From contig CM031870.1 of NCBI GenBank assembly GCA_018697195.1, positions 9,260,410 to 9,324,409 on the forward strand: 64,000 nt of DNA. The letters are read 5' to 3'. Position 1 is the first letter of the stretch; each line of letters starts with the position of its first letter. Both the position numbers and the translations under genes were made by a program. The notes under the pieces are model-generated. The model was not told the origin of the DNA. It saw only the letters and a program-made list of their open reading frames with translations, and ran no database searches. Positions 26,101 to 37,962 of the stretch are shown here, piece by piece. The DNA is from Certhia americana. Taxonomy: Eukaryota; Chordata; Aves; Passeriformes; Certhiidae.

Positions 26101-29100
26101 TTAATAAGGATGATAGGAAACATCCTCTTTAATTTTTCTTTCTTGCATGTTCTGTTACTTGTCTCCCAGAAAGGGAATTCCTTGTATGGTCCACATACAA
26201 GCCTTTTTCTCTGCCTGTTTGCCCTTGGTTATGAAAAGCAAACTGGTGATGTAGCATAGGAATGTTTGCATGGAGGGACAGTTGGGTTTTTTCCTGTTTT
26301 CTTTCTTCTCCCAACAAGTTATGATGTGCAGAGTACACTTGGAATATTACAACTATAAGCCCATGGTTGGGAGAATACAAACATTGCTTCAACGCTTTTA
26401 GTGATTTTTACAAAATCTGTGCACCACCTATGCCAGAAGAAATCTCTGTTCCCTTTACATGGGAATGCTTTCATTTATTTTCTCCTCCTACTGAAAAATG
26501 AGGGTAATTCAGGAACCTCTACTATGTAATGCTTCATGTAGAGGGGTTTAGCCATAAAATGTAGTGTTATTGCACTGTAGTAAGTACATTGCATAGAGGA
26601 CCTTGCAATCAGTGTGGTGGACTGAATAATATTTTAAAGTGACTTTGTTGTTCTGTATATTCAGTGTTTATATGCTGAAATATCTGAAAATTTAACTTTG
26701 TTGTCAAGTCAGAGTCTCCTGTCATTTTTTGAAAGAACAAAGATTAGTCAGATCTCTGATTTCTGATATTCCATCTGTAATTGCATATCATGTTGTTAAA
26801 CCTGCAACAGATAACAGTAATAATGCAATTAATAACAGTAATAAAACAGTTAATCTTGATTTTTTTTCTCTCTCTTTTATTCCTCCCCATAGATTACCAA
26901 AGTGGCCTTGGAATACCACAAGTGTAATAAAAGCCAGGCAGCTGAGCCAGATCTTCAGCACATAGGAGACTCTGATTCACCAGCTTTTGATTCCTCTCTA
27001 ACAGATACACATCTGAAGTTCTCCGAAACATTTCCCATATCCAAGTACCCGTGCTGTAATACGGTGGTGCTTCCGCAGTGGCACTCAATCTCCAGAACTC
27101 ACAATGTCTGTGAGCTCTGTGTTAACCAGACTCTTGGTGTCAAACCAAATAAAGTCCATGTGCCACACTGTAACTTTTTAGAGATAGAAGCAGCTTTGGA
27201 CTCTTTCTACCTCCAGGAACATACCTTTTTTCAAGTAATATCAAATACCATAGAATGCAGCAATTTCTTTAGTTTCTATAGTCCCTTTAGCTATTACACT
27301 GCATGTTGCAGGACAGTAAACAGGCATTTTTTAAGTTTCATTGGTTCTGAGAAGACCATCTTTCAGACCCCCAAAGTAGCATTTTCTTCCCATGGGAAGA
27401 AAGGTAACACTCAATTTTCTATTCCTCACATTGAGGATAGGAATTGTTTTATTCCTGACCTTAATATTAGTAGCACGAACATTACTGGTCTGAGCTGCAA
27501 GACCAACAAAACCTTGAATCTGTATCTGCTGGATTCAAATCTTTTTTGGATATATGCAGAGAGACTAGGAGCATCAAGATCTACTCATCCTAAGGAATTT
27601 GCTGCCATTGTTGACCTGGAAGAGGAAGTGCACTATGTCCTAGACCAGAATCAGTCGCTTGTTGGACCTACCCTGGGTACAGTATTCATTATACAAATGT
27701 TTGCATTCAGAAAACTCTGTTCCCAAGCAGAAGTGGAAAACGTAATGCCATTTTGGAAAGTGAGACTACTTTGTTAAGTTAACATTGTAGTGAATTGTAG
27801 TTTGTTCTCTTCTATTTAGTAGTTAACCAAGAATTTTTGAATGATTCTGTTGGTTAGAATGGAATCATGTTCCACGTGATGCAAAAACTAAGTTCCTTAT
27901 ACCATAAGGAATTTGCTTTATAAAAAGTGAATCTTAAAATGTGTGTTTCTTGACTGCCAGATGCATTGGTGGAATTGGTAAAATCTAAATTAACTTGTGT
28001 GGGGAAAAAATTTCTGTTCATCTAAAATACCTGATTACAGAAGACATTTGTATATTAACGGCAGTGTTAGTTTGCTCAGCTGTTCTGTGTACTGAAATAT
28101 CACCAAATTTTGGGAGATACTAACCACTTAGCAGCAGAGACTTCCCCATCCTCTTGTCCTCTGAAACCAACTGAAATTGCTTTAAATTTATTTTGAAAAG
28201 TGTGTCTGTTTTCAAGGTAACAAGGTAGAGCTCCGAAGTGGTTGAGGCCAAATCTGCCAATTATTTTTTCCTGTCTGAATTGGAGGAGAAAACAAACAAA
28301 CAAAAAACCCCAAAACCCAAATACCACACACACACAAAAAAACCCCAATCGAACAACAAAACCCAGAAAACTCCACAAAAAACCAACCAAACAAAAAGAA
28401 ACCCTGACAAAACAACCCAAGGATTGCAGTTCTGATTTATTTGCAAGTTTGTGAATAAGACAAAATATTCCTAACCATTTGTGTGCATTTGCCTGTCATG
28501 CTGATGTGCAAAACTGCAATACCTTCAGAAAATACAGGGTTTCTTAATGTTAGCTATGTAAGTAAACAGGGAAGAAAATTCTATGTTTAATTCTATTAAA
28601 ATAAATTGCTCAAGAACATATATCACTATAATTCCTACAGCACCAGTTACATTTCCTTTTTGTCATAAATCTAAGTACAAAAATGTGCACAACACAGAAT
28701 AAATAACCATGTTCTTATTAAGGATCACATGCAGCCCTGTATCCTGTCTCTACCCCAACCCTCAGAAGAAGACTCTGGAAAAACAAACAAAAACCTCAGT
28801 GACCATATAAGGATATTTAGGAAATATTAAGTTCAGAATGAGGACATATAAATTTCCTTCCCCTTTGTGCTCCCAGTACTTTCTGTCTCAAACATTTTTT
28901 AGGTCACAGGATTTCCTGAGTATGATGAGGGTTTCTCTGCAGAGTAAGACTCAGTACGTTTCTGTTCCATCATTTGAACATCCAGAAAACTTTTGCTTCT
29001 ACATAGTTTATCAAGGATTCTCTGATTTATGATTGGGTTTTGTGCTTTTTATTTTAATTTTGTTTTAATTCCTTAAGATCTTAACTTAATATTTCAGATA

Positions 29101-32100
29101 TTACTTATCTGAATAAGTTAACTTAATATCAAAACAGATTGGTGCTTAATACCCTTGTCAGATCTTAGTCTTTATAGATGGCTTCTAGAAATTCAGGAAT
29201 ATATCTTTTAATTAACCCCTTCTTTTCAGTTACTATTTAATCATGCATAGATATTCCAAATCTGGAGAACTGAAAAGGAAAAATAAAAGCCTCTTTTGGC
29301 CCGGTGTGAGAATTAAATGAAATGCTGATAGTAAATAAGGAACTGAATGTACTGCTATTCACATTTCAGAGATAAACTTGATGATCTGGTACCTTGTATG
29401 TCTGTACAAAAGTGCCAGTTATACTTGGGCCTAGTTTCTTTGCTGGTAATACAAGCACAAAGTTATTTCTATTTGATCAAACAATTATTTTTATTGTGTT
29501 TCATATTTTACCTTTTGTCTTGATTATTAAATATTTTTTAATGCACAGAATAATACTTCTCTATCCAAGTTGAAAAGAAGGATATTGGTGATACCTTGCA
29601 GCAATTTAGAGAATGTAGTTCAGGCTCAGAGTAGTGTAGCTGAAGGCAGTTGAGAGCTTTGGAGCTTATTTTCAATTTTTACTAGTGGCCAGCTACTTGT
29701 TAAATATTAAGGAGAAAGTAGAACAAAGAGGAAGGTGGTCACTGGGATTGGTCATATTGGCATGGGAATAGCCCGTATTTAAAGGTAAAAAGAAAAGAAT
29801 TGCAGAGAAAGTAATTAAAAATGGAAGAAAATGCAAATAAATGTGGAACTAAGTGGGGCTTTTCAATATAACGTAGAAGTTAAAAAATGTAGAGGTTACT
29901 ATTTATGACTTAGGAGGTGTGTGGTTAGAATAGGATATTATTATTATGGGACATTGACACAAGATTAAAGTCTGGTGTGGCAAGTGACAAGACTATAATA
30001 AACAAAACAAAAAAAAAAAAAAAAGTGAAGCTTTATCCTATTTTCATATCGGTTGTGTTTACTCAAGAGTTGATACCAAACTGTCAGAAATTAATGACAT
30101 GAAACCAGATTTCAGTTTGTATTTTCTCTGTAAGTTCTTCTGAATTCTAAAGCAAAAAGTGCCAAAATCACCTCTGCAAAACCAAAATAACTTTGTTACA
30201 TATCAATTTAATTTCAGAGGACTTCATAAAAAACTTCAGTGTTCTCTATAGTCCCTTAAAAAGGCATCTGGTTAATGACCCTTCAATCCATTTTCATGAA
30301 GAACATGTGGTCACTGAAGTGACGACGAACACCTTTCATGAGACCGTGTTCCTGAGTGCCAAGGTAACACCTCATCACTTAACAGCTTGCTCACAGTAAT
30401 GGCACAGATTTTAAGGAGGGGGTGTTTAATATTGATGTGCTTTTCTTACTTGTAACATAAAATATGGTGTTTTTTAAGAATTCAAAAGCTTTCCAATGGC
30501 ATGCCATGAAAACAGGTGTCATTCTGAGTACAGTTAAATTGCCTTGACTTTGTAAAATCTGTGATAGTAAGGAATAGCTGTTGTCATTCAAGTCTACAGT
30601 GAATGTCTGCATCTCCAGTTCATTTCCAGCAGCCCCAACCCCTGCTTTGCCAGTTAGAGGCAGAAAGCAGAAGTCTGGACATCATTTTTTCCCCCCCATA
30701 TGAACTGTACAGTCAGTGTTAGATATACAGGAATTTAAGATTGCAGAAGAATCTTGGGACATGTAGTAAAGTTTGGTGCGTTTTCACTTAAAGGGAGTGA
30801 TTCTAAACTAAATAATATTTTCATTTTGACTTTCCATAAAGAGAATTCCCCAAGAATTTTTGTGTGTTAACTCTATAGTTAGAGAGCAGCAGTGAATAAC
30901 TTTATTATAAAGTTCATTAACATTAGGAAAAAATTTGCTTTCACATTTCAAGAGTTACCATGCTAGATAGTGTGAAAACCAGTCTTCATTTCTGCAGATT
31001 ACCTCCAGTAGATAATCAAACTCTTCCCCATTTCATTTTGCAGAATGTCTTGCTGCTGTATTATGCACAATGGTGTGGATTCTGTGCTTCTCTTAATCAC
31101 ATCTTTATTCAACTTGCTCGGCTTTTGCCTCCTGACAGTTTCACTGTGGCAAGGTAAAAAGATTCTAATTTCATCTTTCCAGAATAATAAAAGATTATTG
31201 AGGTCATCAGGCTAGGAAATAAGTACTTTTTTCTCTCTACAGTTGTGCAATATAGATGTGAATGTCATCTGCCTAGTGTCTCCTTGAATGCATTGTTTTG
31301 CTTTCCTTTGTATATATTTGGTGGTTTTCAATCTCATTGCAGTAGTTACCCACTTTCATTAAAATTAATTTTTTAAACTGTGCAATTAACCTTGAAACTT
31401 CCTAATTTCAGGAAGTGAATCCATAGCTTTATGATGATTTGTAATAAACATCAATATGCTATTTGTGTATATGTGTATTTGTTAGCAACACCATTTTCAT
31501 CACAAATCTAAAAAAGCAACCAACAGCCTACGATAAAGAAAATTAACTCTATCCCGGACAAAACCAGTTTACAGAAATATAATTATATATGCATGTGTAA
31601 TGTATATTTTTAATTTATATATTAAAATATATTTTGCATGTAAAAAAAAAGACACTATTTTCTTTGATGTTTCCAGGGTTATTAATGTTTCAGTGCAACT
31701 GAAACATTCTTGTTCATGCATGTGATAATAATGCATAAATACTTAAAACATCTGCTGGGATTGCGTCTTTATTTGATTCTGACTGAACTTACTCCAGGAC
31801 ACAGGATATGAGATGCAGAAAAAAAATAAATCAATTAAAAATCTGGATTTTCATCCCGTTTATAATTGTGGCTTTATTGCCACAGATGCGATGCTATTCC
31901 CAAGACTACACCCATTCTGTTGTCCAACTTTGAAGTTCTCTCCTTTGCTCCATTATTTTCACAGCAGTATTACTGATGTGATTACAAATAATAATTTGTA
32001 ATTAATAAGAATTTGATTTGTGAGAAGAAGCCCTAAAATGCAGAAGAAAACAGTAACAAACAGTTGAACCTAGCATTCCTTTCTACTCATAGCTTTAGGA

Positions 32101-35100
32101 TAAAGAAGCATCTTTAAGAATGTGCTTGTCCTTGGAAGAAGCAAAATAATTTATTCCCAAAACTACTTGAGGGGACAGTATTATGAGATGTACTTGAGAA
32201 ACAAATTAATCACTAAAAATAACTTATTTCATTTTTGGCATGTCTATCTCAGAAGGAAGGTGTGTACACAATGTGTGCACTGTGTTTGGGGTTTAAGTGC
32301 TGCCTGAGAGCAGTTGCAGTATTGAATGTATTTTTCTAGAGAAGAACACACAGGTATTTGCTAAACTGAGTTATCATCTTGAATATTGGTAATTAATTCT
32401 GCTGACTCATATGCACAATGTATTCCTGGCAGAACACATTTAAGACTTACTTTCACAGATACTTAAATTTCCTTCTTCCCAGTCCCTAAAATGCCATTTT
32501 ACAAGAAAATGCAGATTGTTCATCTGCCTGTTCTCTTCATCAGTGTGTCTTTTCCTCACAGAATTGATGTGACTCGAAATGACCTTCCTTGGGAATTTAT
32601 GACAGACCGTCTCCCAACCATTTTATTTTTTCCTCATCAGAGGTAATGTAATTCTTTTCCCTGTGATTTTTAACTTCCATTTTACTAAGCTGCAGAAATT
32701 ATCTGGTTACATGTCTTAGGAGAGAAAAAAGCCAAAGAATAATTTATTTCTGTGCATGCATTCTTACTTCATGCATATTTCAGGGAAAAAAAATCACTAG
32801 CAAAACAACAAAATAACCCAATCAGCACTCTCAGATTTCCACCTTTCTCACTCAAGGGCTCTTACCATCAGCAAGTTGAATTTCCAGCAAGTGGAAATTC
32901 AGACTATTGGTACTGGGCAGTTACCTACCACAACATCTTTAAACCTATGCCTTAAGTTTTGCCATTCATGTTTTAATCCAGTACAGAAAGAGTATTGTTT
33001 ATATGAGTTCTGAGCCATATTCATTTTGGATATAAAGGTGACTAATATTAAGGCTTTTTATGCAGCTTCTTATCCATTTGCCTTATGAGACAATTTTTGC
33101 AAATTAACTCTGTTCTCAATTTCTTTCCACCACATGCTGTTAATATTTTGTTCTGCTATTTGTTTTAAATAGCCTTTTAGCTTCTTTGATACATGCTGTG
33201 GTTTTGATCAATAAAAATGTATTATGATGTAGTAAAAAATTACCACAATATTATGAGTGATTTAGTGTAGACTGTTTTTTGCTTAAATTATGTTAATATT
33301 CATTAATCTGGGATGGGAGTTGATAGTTAGCTGAGCAACTGCTGATGGTAATTGTAAGAGTAACTTGGTCCATCACCAGGAATCAGCAGGGAAGGAAAAC
33401 TCATGGTGCTCCCTCTGCCAGAAATAGCTTAATCTTGATGAGCAGGAGCCTCATCTGACTGAAGTTCTTGAATTATTGATAAAATATGGTATCAGTCTTC
33501 TACCTGATGTACAGTAAGTAGTTTTCAGTAAATGAAAGAAAACATTTTTATATCCCACATGCTTATGAGTTGGATTTTACAAAAGGCATTTTTGAGGGGA
33601 CTCTAAATGGCAACAGAGGAACTCCCCTGTTCCAGATGCATACTGTAACCAATTCAGGACATAATGTCACACACAAGGGGACACAAGAGCTGTCTGTGAT
33701 GTGTGTTGTACAGGGGCACAGGAGGCTTTAGGCATTATACCTGAATCTGGCTTTCTTACTTTGCATTCATTTTTGTTTGGGCTTATTCTCTGTCCTTTTT
33801 CTTACTTATGTAATTAACCCATATCGGAATTTTTGCTACTTACCATTACTCTAAGTCATGAATTTGAAAGCCAGAGGGAAGCAAACTAACCTTTTCTTCC
33901 TTGTTTTGATGGCTGCCCCAGGAAAGAGAGAATATGCTGCTGACTGGCTAAGCTGTAGCAGATCCAAAGTGATAAACTATTAGCTGGCTTCCCAGTTGTA
34001 CGGAGTGAGGTGGAAGTGGCTGTGCTGCAGGAGGAAGTGAAATTGTGTTATACTGGAACATGCTGAGTGAACAGCTGAAGATGGAACTAGTTCAAAAAGA
34101 GAAGAGCAAGAGTTAGTTCCAGTCTAGTCCTTAGAGGGCAGTTTAGCCTCCTGTATGTTCACAGGATCCACAAAGGGCAGTAATGATAACAGCTGGAGTT
34201 GGTGTTTTTTAATGGTTGATAATCTTGAGGAAGAAATTTGGTACTTGTTGTTCTTGGCCTCTCTTGCCCTGTTGTAACAGTTTATGCTGTTGTAGAAAGC
34301 AAGGAGGCTTACGTGCTCCATATGCTGGGCTTAGTATTCACAGCTTCAGGGGGAAAAAACACCAACAGAAAAACCTTGTTTGGTTTGCTTCCTTCATCAC
34401 CTCTGACATAAAGACAGAGCAGTAAGAGGAACAAATAAAGAGAGGGGTAGGGTTTTTTGGACAGCAAAAGGGCCTTACTTCTGACTAAAGTGACTTACTG
34501 TTTAAAAGCAAACTGTTTGCTTGCCATAGCTTTCGGGTGCTAGAACTCACTAATCTACTGCTTCCAGGAAAACAGAAAAATAGTCATTTCCCATTGGGTA
34601 CATTTATATAGCTTTATATGTCTGGATGTAAATTCTAATAATATATGTAAACTTAGGAACATTTCAATGTCATCCTTCAACTTACAAATACTAATGGCAC
34701 TGTGCTCTGATCTCACAGTGATATTGCCCTATGTACTTGAAGCTCATAATCCATGATCATGAATAGTTCTTTTTTAAGAGTGAAATCTATTTTCTGAGAT
34801 TTAACAGAATTTTTTCGTCAAATATCAGTCCCATACAGAGCTGCTTACAGCACCTAGACTGAAACAGAGGGAAAGTATTCATCAAAAAAAAAAAAAAACC
34901 AAACAAACAAACCTGTGTGCTCTATCTTTATTACATGAATTTAGGTTTCTTTTAGCTGCTGTGCTAACCACACTTGATAGAAAATAAGGTATCAAGTTGG
35001 AGTTGAACAGCAGATGCTTAGGTAAAATCATCCTCAGCATGCTGAGTATTTTGCTATTAACTTGTTATGTTCTTCTAGGAAGGAGCAAAGTGTGAAGTTC

Positions 35101-35718
35101 CCTGAAGACTTTTCAGTTAACCTTCCTAATCTCCTGAAATTTATTTTACTTCACTCAAGTCTCTCTTCATCAGAGCCCTGTAATCAGGGCCCTGTAAAAG
35201 ACTGCCTACATAAAGAGTCAGTTCTACAGCAAGGACACATCTCACACTTAGAGAGAGAAATTCAGAAATTAAGATCAGAAATCAGTGCCCTTCATCAAGC
35301 CCATGACCAGCTTGAAGCACAGCTTTCTGAAGCCAGGAGAGAGGAGCAGAGACTACAGCAGCAAAAACACACTCTGGAAAAGCAGCACAAGATTCTGCAG
35401 TTCCACAGTGAGCAGTTAAAGGCCACATATGACCAGAAGAACCAAGAATTGTTAGAAATGGCTGAAAAGCTTCAAGAATTAGCTGATGCATCAGAAAACC
35501 TCCTGAAAGAGAATGCTTTGCTGAGAATTCTGGTGACATCTAGAGAAGGAAAGCTACAGAGTAAAGATGAAATTAAAGAACCCCTTCAATCTGATCAAAC
35601 ACTTTCTGAAGATAATGATATATCACTTTCAACAGCTACTACTGCTTTAGAGGAAAAAAGGATTGATAATATTGATACCATAGATACGGAGCACAGTAGT
35701 GGAAATAGGACAGAATAA
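7725..35718 (+). CDS. TXNDC11: TXNDC11, thioredoxin domain-containing protein 11
   Basis: Complete gene: 12 coding exons in continuous phase, total 2760 nt, 919 aa. A short N-terminal tail is followed by one hydrophobic segment at about residues 28-47 (single-pass ER membrane anchor). The first thioredoxin-like module has WCGQS (Cys101-Gly-Gln-Ser104), so its second active-site Cys is missing. A CELC lies at residues 406-409 in the large exon 8. The distal thioredoxin domain carries an intact WCGFC (Cys654-Cys657). A long coiled coil runs from about residue 760 to 865. From family knowledge, the protein is an ER oxidoreductase-like factor, first found as a DUOX-interacting protein (EFP1) and later as a disulfide-linked partner of EDEM2 in glycoprotein ERAD. 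It resembles human TXNDC11 along its whole length. The start gives the anchor directly after a short cytosolic tail. Confidence 0.95.
8275..8557 (+). mobile_element. CR1 LINE 3' fragment (+)
   Basis: In TXNDC11 intron 1. It reads through hallmark CR1 3' text: aggcaatgggcaggaactg, gaacatgagg.cgaacttctt, gaggctgtggagtctcc, and the end ggtcccttccaacctgac.cattctgtg. The end corresponds to the CR1 3'UTR terminus, with no octamer repeat surviving. The element is severely 5'-truncated, as is usual for CR1. Confidence 0.8.
8558..12236 (+). other. TXNDC11 intron 1, remainder
   Basis: AT-rich intronic sequence after the CR1 copy. No further exon or recognisable repeat was seen. The open frames here (for example around 10587-10906) have no family resemblance. 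Confidence 0.5.
12237..12453 (+). CDS. TXNDC11: TXNDC11 coding exon 2 (WCGQS)
   Basis: Acceptor ttcttcctgcag, donor gtaact. It encodes [18 protein letters not shown] and then the first thioredoxin-like strand and site [13 protein letters not shown]. The CXXS replaces a catalytic CXXC, as in the human protein as remembered. Confidence 0.92.
13180..13277 (+). CDS. TXNDC11: TXNDC11 coding exon 3
   Basis: Acceptor tgctttgcag, donor gtaaga. It encodes [20 protein letters not shown] and then [12 protein letters not shown], the core of the first thioredoxin-like fold. It ends in phase 2. Confidence 0.92.
15151..15280 (+). CDS. TXNDC11: TXNDC11 coding exon 4
   Basis: Acceptor tttggtactag, donor gtactt. 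It encodes [20 protein letters not shown] and then [20 protein letters not shown]. The phase is correct with exon 3 (44 codons including the carried bases). Confidence 0.92.
15281..21729 (+). other. TXNDC11 intron 4
   Basis: The largest intron, about 6.4 kb, and AT-rich. It has scattered short T and A runs and no recognisable gene. I found no clear transposon in it by eye. Confidence 0.5.
21730..21823 (+). CDS. TXNDC11: TXNDC11 coding exon 5
   Basis: Acceptor attgtttcag, donor gtaaaa. It encodes [20 protein letters not shown] and then [11 protein letters not shown]. It ends one base into the codon completed by exon 6 (Asp of DYLG). The preceding intron is about 6.4 kb. Confidence 0.9.
22945..23057 (+). 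CDS. TXNDC11: TXNDC11 coding exon 6
   Basis: Acceptor tgccctttcag, donor gtgagt. It encodes [20 protein letters not shown] and then [18 protein letters not shown]. The frame is also open upstream into the intron (from about 22842), but that part shows no resemblance to the family. Confidence 0.92.
24008..24208 (+). CDS. TXNDC11: TXNDC11 coding exon 7
   Basis: Acceptor tttcacccctccaag, donor gtaagt, exactly 67 codons. It encodes [20 protein letters not shown] and then [20 protein letters not shown] and [18 protein letters not shown]. Confidence 0.92.
26893..27676 (+). CDS. TXNDC11: TXNDC11 coding exon 8 (large)
   Basis: A 784-bp exon; acceptor tcctccccatag, donor gtacag. It contains [19 protein letters not shown], the CELC motif at 27109-27120, [16 protein letters not shown] and [19 protein letters not shown]. 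It ends in phase 1 at the Gly following GPTL. The open frame runs about 100 bp past the donor, but that tail is intronic. Confidence 0.93.
28289..28420 (+). repeat. A/C-rich simple sequence
   Basis: About 130 bp of CAAA/AAACCCC/CACA-type low-complexity DNA inside TXNDC11 intron 8. It resembles, on the opposite strand, the G/T-rich tract at 54529-54698. Its several overlapping open frames are compositional. Confidence 0.8.
30002..30024 (+). repeat. Poly(A)-rich run
   Basis: An aacaaaacaaaa run followed by an uninterrupted A tract in TXNDC11 intron 8. It could be a simple repeat or a retroposon tail; no element body is recognisable before it. Confidence 0.5.
30218..30363 (+). CDS. TXNDC11: TXNDC11 coding exon 9
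   Basis: Acceptor tttaatttcag, donor gtaaca. It encodes [20 protein letters not shown] and then [20 protein letters not shown], leading directly into the last thioredoxin domain. The phase is consistent. Confidence 0.92.
31044..31153 (+). CDS. TXNDC11: TXNDC11 coding exon 10 (WCGFC active site)
   Basis: Acceptor cattttgcag, donor gtaaaa. It encodes [20 protein letters not shown] and then [21 protein letters not shown] (residues 654-657) is the only complete thioredoxin-type CXXC site of the protein. Gln precedes Trp, where Pro is usual (APWC). Confidence 0.93.
31531..31567 (+). repeat. Possible LTR-terminus remnant (neoavian type)
   Basis: The stretch gaaaattaactctatcccgg followed by acaaaaccag resembles the terminal part of a widespread avian LTR (recalled pattern: tgaactctatcccagccaaaaccag). 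A more degraded version ends the element at 45746-45924. It is short, so uncertain. Confidence 0.35.
32562..32642 (+). CDS. TXNDC11: TXNDC11 coding exon 11
   Basis: Acceptor ttttcctcacag, donor gtaatg, 81 bp. It encodes [20 protein letters not shown] and then LFFPHQ. The LPT is the cis-Pro loop expected opposite the CXXC site in a thioredoxin fold. Confidence 0.92.
34882..34912 (+). repeat. Poly(A)/CAAA run
   Basis: A long uninterrupted A tract followed by three CAAA units in TXNDC11 intron 11. It may be a simple repeat or the tail of an old retroposed copy. Confidence 0.55.
35079..35718 (+). CDS. TXNDC11: TXNDC11 terminal coding exon 12 (coiled coil)
   Basis: Acceptor gttcttctag. It encodes [20 protein letters not shown], a linker, and then a long heptad-rich coiled coil starting [17 protein letters not shown] and reaching [19 protein letters not shown]. 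An acidic, Ser/Thr-rich tail follows, with TAA at 35716-35718. Confidence 0.94.
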
Positions 35719-35815
35719 TTGCTTACATAAAGTCAAATGATGGAGCATTGGGTAGGTATTTATGCAAATTTTACTGACATTCATTGTAAATAAAGACTTC
35801 TTCCCCCACATGATC
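35719..35815 (+). other. TXNDC11: TXNDC11 3'UTR (short form)
   Basis: From the stop to just past the AATAAA at 35789-35794. This gives a UTR of about 95 nt. A second AATAAA near 35947 could support a longer form. Confidence 0.5.
35789..35794 (+). terminator. Poly(A) signal AATAAA for TXNDC11
   Basis: The first canonical hexamer after the TXNDC11 stop, 71 bases downstream. Another lies near 35947. Confidence 0.6.
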
Positions 35816-36293
35816 TAGAAAAAGAAAAATCAAAGAGAATATTTTTGTATACTTGAACAACTTATTAGCTACCCCCATCTTAAGGAAAATGGAAAACAAT
35901 TTCTGCACTTTACTATTGCACTAACTTGCAAACACCTTTCCATTTAAATAAAAAATACTGGTTTGTAGGGGCAGCAGTGTGCAGCACCTCTAACTAAGGA
36001 CCACTTAGTTTTCACTGGCTTTCTCTTACAAATGCTGGAAGGGAACTCAGACCTTTGATTTATACTTCTACGCCATTTCTGAAGTTTGCTCTTTACACTG
36101 CATTCTCTTTGCTGAATTAAAATAGCTACTTCATATGTGTAATCAGTAAACTTGAATGAACAAAGTCATCTTGCTACAACTGTTCCGTTCTAGAACTTCA
36201 GCACTTTGTATCACTTTTATATACTGGCATTCTGACTGTCTGGAAACCACAAGAGCCGTATGTTAACTATTCTCTACTGAAAACTAGAGTAAC

Positions 36294-36310
36294 TTTTTTT
36301 TTTTTTTTTT
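36294..36310 (+). repeat. T17 run
   Basis: An uninterrupted T run in the space between the TXNDC11 and SNN stops. On the minus strand it would be an A tract inside the presumed SNN 3'UTR. Confidence 0.75.
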
Positions 36311-37956
36311 AAGAGGTCTCTAATACAGCAATTTAAGTGTACAGGTCTGACTATACATGCAAGTCTCTTGAGAGCAGTATCTTAAAAAGCATGTGTCAGG
36401 GCAGGAACATTATCAGCTGTACCCTGTATCTTGTATTCAAGAGGCAACAGTAGGAGCTTTTTGCTACGTTTTTCCTACTGACAGCATTTTTTTGCTTAAA
36501 ATTACAGCTTTCAATTTTAAAAAGGCAAATGTTGCACTAACAAAGCAACTCAACATCTTAGTGTAGAAGAAGGGGACAACTTCTGGGCCATTCTTGTCTT
36601 GCACATAGTTAAAATTCTCAAGCAAGCTTCCTAGGCTTTAAGTTACTCCATATGTACAGGTACAAGAAGCAAGTCTAATGCTTCCTCTGGAGCTGAATTA
36701 AGGCTAGGCAATTAAGTGTTTAAAAATATTAAATGCAAAGGAGGCCATGTATAAAGTAACAGAAAACAGGCCAGTGACCTCTAAGCATGTGTGCCTACAT
36801 GAAGAGTTCCTATGTGAAGAGAATATATAAGCTGCCATTGGTTGCTCAGTGTTGTTCCTTCTCCTCCCCCCAAACCTCTACAGTCCAGAACTTCCCATTT
36901 AACACCTTTTTACAGCTCCTATAGCTAAATGTCAGCACAGAGCATGAAATATATGTTACCTGGAAGGACTTGGCCATTGCTAGCTAAAAACTTCTACAAA
37001 CAGATCAGCAATAACCCTTGCCCCTATCAACAACAGAAAAGGCTGAAACTTCTCCTGTTGTAGTACAGTTCAATGAAAAGTTATATACAAGATACATTAA
37101 CTGAATTCTGTAGTTGTCTGGCTGTAGACTAAAATGCCTTTTTGTAACAGGCTGTTACCATTACACCCTAAGTACACAAACCAGGGTTCAAGGAAGAATT
37201 CATACTAGTTGCACTTAAACCAGTTTTGCTAAGTAACCACTTTTGCAGTTTCAGCACACAGATCTATGGAAGACAGAAGCCTACTTTACTGCCATTTCAA
37301 ACACCTGGAAACCTTCTGGACTTTCCCTGAGGGTTCAGTATCCATCATAAGTTCCCAGGTTGGAACCCATCAAAATGACAGTTTCCTTGCAGTAGCTACA
37401 TAGAGAACTCAGTTCTAACAGCCAAAAGCTTAACCAACATAGTTGCAGCTAAAGGAGCTCTTCCTTTCTTTTACTTCCTGTGTTTACTCCTTCATCATAT
37501 TACTGAAGGCTTCTTTTCAAATGAAGCACTTCACATCAGTCCAATAAACTGTTCAAAGGAGGAGTTCTGACTTAATGGCTGCACACTCAATCTAGTAGCA
37601 GAAGCAAGCTTTAACTGCAGATTTGGTTTTGAAGGTCTGGAGTCCCATCCATGGTAGTGGTTCAGGAGTTGCATTGTATTCCCATATGCTACAGAACACA
37701 AAGCAAGAAGTTTCTGGCAGCCTATTTACAGTTCACAGTTGTAAAGTAGCTCACAGTACAGTAGTAGCACCTTCAAAATAGGCTCAGCTAAACATTAAAG
37801 TAACAAAAACAGTAGTAGTCTCTTCACACCAGTATATCCCTGTGTTCATTGCCAGCAATAGACATTACACCAGGTGAGTCAGCTCCTGCTGTAGAGGAAT
37901 TAGGATACAAAGTCGATGCAAAATGCAATTTCTCAGAGCATGCAGCTGTATACTAA

Positions 37957-37962
37957 TTTATT
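37957..37962 (-). terminator. Candidate proximal poly(A) signal for SNN
   Basis: The plus strand reads tttatt, which is AATAAA on the minus strand. It lies about 120 bases downstream of the SNN stop and overlaps an ATTAAA. It would give a short SNN 3'UTR. Confidence 0.4.

Noticed and set aside
27677..27777. Continuation of the TXNDC11 exon 8 frame past 27676
   Set aside because: A gtacag donor at 27677 joins in phase to exon 9, which restores family sequence. The extra 33 codons have no counterpart.
28100..28454. Overlapping frames with Trp/Phe/Gly- or Lys/Asn/Thr/Pro-rich products
   Set aside because: They are produced by the A/C-rich simple sequence; no gene evidence.
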